6,045 nucleotides of DNA from Candidatus Nitrosopumilus sp. GTDB taxonomy: Archaea > Thermoproteota > Nitrososphaeria > Nitrososphaerales > Nitrosopumilaceae. The notes below the pieces were generated by a model that worked only from the letters and a program-made list of their open reading frames with translations, did not search any database and was not told the DNA's origin. The position numbers were made by a program, and so were the translations under genes. This document shows positions 3,985 through 6,045 of the stretch, in pieces. The stretch covers positions 1 to 6,045 of the forward strand of contig JAOUAY010000080.1 in the NCBI GenBank assembly GCA_029860565.1, read 5' to 3'. Numbering within the stretch: the first letter of the stretch is position 1; every line of letters begins with the position of its first letter.

Positions 3985-5322
3985 ATGGATAACCGAGTCT
4001 ATGTGATTGGTGCTGGAGTGGGAGGACTGACTACTGCCTCATTACTTGTCAAAAGTGGTCATTCTGTTGAAGTTTTTGAGAAAATGGGCAAAGTAGGCGG
4101 CCGAACTGCATCTACTACCTTTAGAAATCATATTCTGGATAATGGATTCCATATAATGCCATTTTACAAAAAATCAGCAATTTTTGAAGTGCTGAAAACA
4201 TTAGGAATTGAGTCAAAACTAAATCTTGCCAAAGTAGATAAAATTGCATTTTATTCTGATGCCGGATTTCACAAATATCCGAAAGGGATAGGGGACTTGC
4301 TTCAACTTTCGTTGATTCCGTTTTCCAGCCGAATCAAACTCCTCAAAGTATTGCTTCCAATGGCATTTACAACAATGAAAAAAACTGAGGAATGGGACAA
4401 TCTTTCTTTAACTGAAATTACAAAAAAGCTTGATCCTAGCACAAATGCATTCTTTGAAGCCGTCTGTATGCTTGCATTTGCAGATACTGCTGATCATATT
4501 TCATTGGGTGAGTTTGCACGAACCATGATTCGTGCAAATCCTTTCAAAGGTGGAACAAGTGAATTTGCATATCCTGATGATGGGGGATATGATGCAATAT
4601 CTCGGGTTTTGGGGGATTATGTTATCGCAAACAATGGAAAAATTCACCTAAACTCACCAATTAAAAAAATTGTTGTGAAGGATTCCAAAGTTCAAGGAAT
4701 AATTACAAAAGATGGAATGTTTCATCCTTCAGAGTGCGTTGTAATATCATTGCCTGCATATCAGGGAATCAATCAACTGTTTGAGGATAATGTGTTTGAT
4801 CAAAATTTTGTTGATAAAGTAAATAAATTAGACAAGACTACTGCAGTAGTTGAAGTTCATTTTGCCTTGAATAAAAAAATTGACTCTAGACAAATAGTTT
4901 TTCCTGTAGGTGATTTTACCACCAAAGGGTTTTTCTTTATTTCAAATATCACCCCATCAGTATGTCCCTCAGGAGAGCATTTGATGATTGCAGGAACTCC
5001 TGTTCACCCTTCAGTAGCTGAGAATCCAAAAATGATTAAAGAGATTGTAGAAAAAATGAAAGATGAATTAACTTCGATATATCCCGAGTTTAAAAAATCA
5101 TTACTTTGGGACAGGCCCATGGCATGGAAATTAGTAGAATCAGTAGTAAAGGAACCAGGGTTGGTATGGAAATCAAAGATGCCTCATGAGATATCTCAAG
5201 TAAAGGGGCTTTATTTTGTGGGTGATTCAACTATAAGTTACGGAATAGGGACTGATTCTGCTGCCCATAGTTCAATTCTCTGTTATCCAAAAATAGAGAA
5301 TTTCTTAAAGCATTCTAAGTGA
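3985..5322 (+). CDS. FAD-dependent oxidoreductase, phytoene desaturase/amine-oxidase-like
   Basis: The protein has 445 residues from ATG 3985. The N-terminal Rossmann fold shows GAGVGG (G9, G11, G14), an acidic residue ending the second strand (E32 in VEVFEK) and VGGRTAS (37-43), the dinucleotide-binding and GGR motifs of the phytoene desaturase/protoporphyrinogen oxidase/amine oxidase class. The segment DNGFHIMPF follows. The C-terminal FAD contact GLYFVGDSTISYGIGTDSA (from residue 408, with G413-D414) is also present. The substrate is unknown; candidates are a carotenoid or other isoprenoid, saturated or desaturated. The length is somewhat below a typical CrtI (about 490-500). No signal peptide is seen. 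A start at TTG 3970 would add five residues (MILNF) before the Rossmann strand and is not favoured. The gene has its own promoter with the shared box and overlaps the convergent cobalamin gene by 8 bp at their 3' ends. Confidence 0.85.
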   Translation: MDNRVYVIGAGVGGLTTASLLVKSGHSVEVFEKMGKVGGRTASTTFRNHILDNGFHIMPFYKKSAIFEVLKTLGIESKLNLAKVDKIAFYSDAGFHKYPKGIGDLLQLSLIPFSSRIKLLKVLLPMAFTTMKKTEEWDNLSLTEITKKLDPSTNAFFEAVCMLAFADTADHISLGEFARTMIRANPFKGGTSEFAYPDDGGYDAISRVLGDYVIANNGKIHLNSPIKKIVVKDSKVQGIITKDGMFHPSECVVISLPAYQGINQLFEDNVFDQNFVDKVNKLDKTTAVVEVHFALNKKIDSRQIVFPVGDFTTKGFFFISNITPSVCPSGEHLMIAGTPVHPSVAENPKMIKEIVEKMKDELTSIYPEFKKSLLWDRPMAWKLVESVVKEPGLVWKSKMPHEISQVKGLYFVGDSTISYGIGTDSAAHSSILCYPKIENFLKHSK

Positions 5323-6045
5323 TAGATGTCCGGATTAATTTCGGCAGATCATTTAGAGTTGAATTTGCAAAAACCTCTGCATCAAATTTTGGTATTTTTT
5401 CTTGCTCTAATGCATAGCCGCCAACAACAATTGGCACTTTGAAATTGTCTTTTATCTTTTTGATTAATCTTTGTCCTGCTTTGAGATTGTCTTCTAAGGT
5501 GATTGATACCATTACTAAATCTGGTTTGTTATGCTCAATGAAATGTAATACGGATTCTGATGGAATGGATGTTCCCATGTTGAAAACTTTGTATCCCTTG
5601 CTTGTGAGAAATGTCTCAATAACATCGCATCCTAAATGATGTTCTTCTCCAACTGGTACGCATAGAAGAATCTTCTTTTTGTTACCCGAAGTAGTTCCTT
5701 TATCCATGATGATTTTTACAAGCGTTTGGGCAACATTGCTTGCAACATGTTCAGTCGCTATGCTAATTTTGTTGTTGGCCCATTCATCTCCTATCTGATG
5801 CATTACGGGTTTTAGAATTTTGTCAAAAAAGTCTGCAGAATTAAAAATCTTAATGTAATCATCATAAATTTGAACGCTACTGTTAATGTCTCCATCAGTA
5901 AGTTTTTTGTATAATTGTTTTCTTGATTTTTCCGAAGCCTCTTCTCTTTTCTTAATATCTTGTGGGCTGTGCGATGCTAAAACGGATAGAACTTTTGGAT
6001 TCTCTCTGTACTCTACTGGGATGTCATCTTTTATTACTTGAGATG
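5315..6045 (-). CDS. Cobalamin-binding regulator-like protein (CarH/LitR-type B12 domain), C-terminal part
   Basis: The frame is open from the right edge to TAG at 5315-5317, giving about 242 residues; the N-terminus is outside the window. The Met at 5801-5803 is internal, because coding continues upstream with recognisable domain sequence. A helical cap (about 5747-5920) contains GDEW...EH: Trp codon 5780-5782 and Glu-His 5747-5752, a W-x9-EH pattern. A Rossmann-like B12 domain follows with VPVGEEHHLG (Glu 5645-5647, His 5639-5641, Gly 5630-5632), equivalent to ExHxxG, then SLxxG-like NMGTSIP and VVGGYAL. The His is the expected lower axial cobalt ligand. This combination is known from CarH/LitR photoreceptors and differs from the DxHxxG of methyltransferase corrinoid proteins. 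The residue after Trp is Ala, where Thermus CarH has His132, the light-state ligand. Whether a DNA-binding domain precedes it cannot be seen; a sensor or a corrinoid carrier remain possible. Confidence 0.8.
   Translation of the reverse strand, partial: SQVIKDDIPVEYRENPKVLSVLASHSPQDIKKREEASEKSRKQLYKKLTDGDINSSVQIYDDYIKIFNSADFFDKILKPVMHQIGDEWANNKISIATEHVASNVAQTLVKIIMDKGTTSGNKKKILLCVPVGEEHHLGCDVIETFLTSKGYKVFNMGTSIPSESVLHFIEHNKPDLVMVSITLEDNLKAGQRLIKKIKDNFKVPIVVGGYALEQEKIPKFDAEVFANSTLNDLPKLIRTSIT

Noticed and set aside
5429..5440. AATTGGCACTTT, a 10 of 12 match to the promoter box
   Set aside because: It lies inside the coding sequence of the cobalamin protein, encodes part of the VPIVVGG strand and has no start codon at the matching distance.
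5801..5803. ATG 5803 as start of the cobalamin-binding protein
   Set aside because: Coding sequence continues upstream to the window edge with the helical-cap sequence typical of B12-binding regulators, so this Met is internal.
1..6045. tRNA, rRNA, CRISPR array, insertion sequence or integrase
   Set aside because: I saw no regularly spaced repeats, terminal inverted repeats, transposase motifs or tRNA-like cloverleaf; none can be supported by reading alone.

Overview
This AT-rich window looks archaeal and most likely comes from a low-GC ammonia-oxidising thaumarchaeon (Nitrosopumilus-like). It encodes a transcription factor B (TFB) and several small CxxC zinc-ribbon proteins. Most start codons sit about 25 bp downstream of a TATA-like box, as expected for leaderless archaeal transcripts. 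The assignment rests on protein character and promoter architecture, not on a database search.

Layout. (1) 1-200, minus strand: the N-terminal part of a secreted or membrane-anchored protein running off the left edge. (2) 308-981, plus strand: a compact cluster with a 40-residue zinc-finger ORF, an FMN-binding split-barrel (pyridoxamine-phosphate-oxidase-like) protein, and a small zinc-ribbon reading frame that appears frameshifted. (3) 1033-1668, minus strand: a multi-pass membrane protein of unknown function whose apparent true start (ATG at 1695) is cut off by an in-frame TAA. (4) 1696-1957: gene-poor AT-rich DNA with a promoter. (5) 1958-3268, minus strand: a tight three-gene unit of a 51-residue CxxC ORF, a TFB and an 83-residue zinc-ribbon protein. 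(6) 3475-5322, plus strand: an SRPBCC lipid-binding-like protein, then an FAD-dependent desaturase/phytoene-dehydrogenase-like oxidoreductase. (7) 5315 to the right edge, minus strand: the C-terminal part of a cobalamin-binding regulator-like protein with the residue signature of CarH/LitR B12 photoreceptors. It is convergent with the oxidoreductase.

Two observations stand out. First, a 12-bp box, AATTRGCACTAG, occurs four times with no mismatch, always between genes. It ends 48 or 49 bp before the proposed leaderless start codons at 308, 1695, 3268 and 3985, about 19 bp upstream of each TATA box. The copy at 249-260 also lies at the mirror position for the divergent gene starting at 200. This suggests a shared upstream activator or operator linking the genes here, including the TFB operon. 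Second, the cobalamin protein carries W-x9-EH and ExHxxG, the B12-pocket pattern of CarH, beside a gene that resembles a carotenoid desaturase. CarH-type proteins control carotenoid genes in bacteria, so a light- or B12-responsive circuit is a testable idea. The alanine after the Trp means the light-state chemistry cannot copy Thermus CarH exactly.
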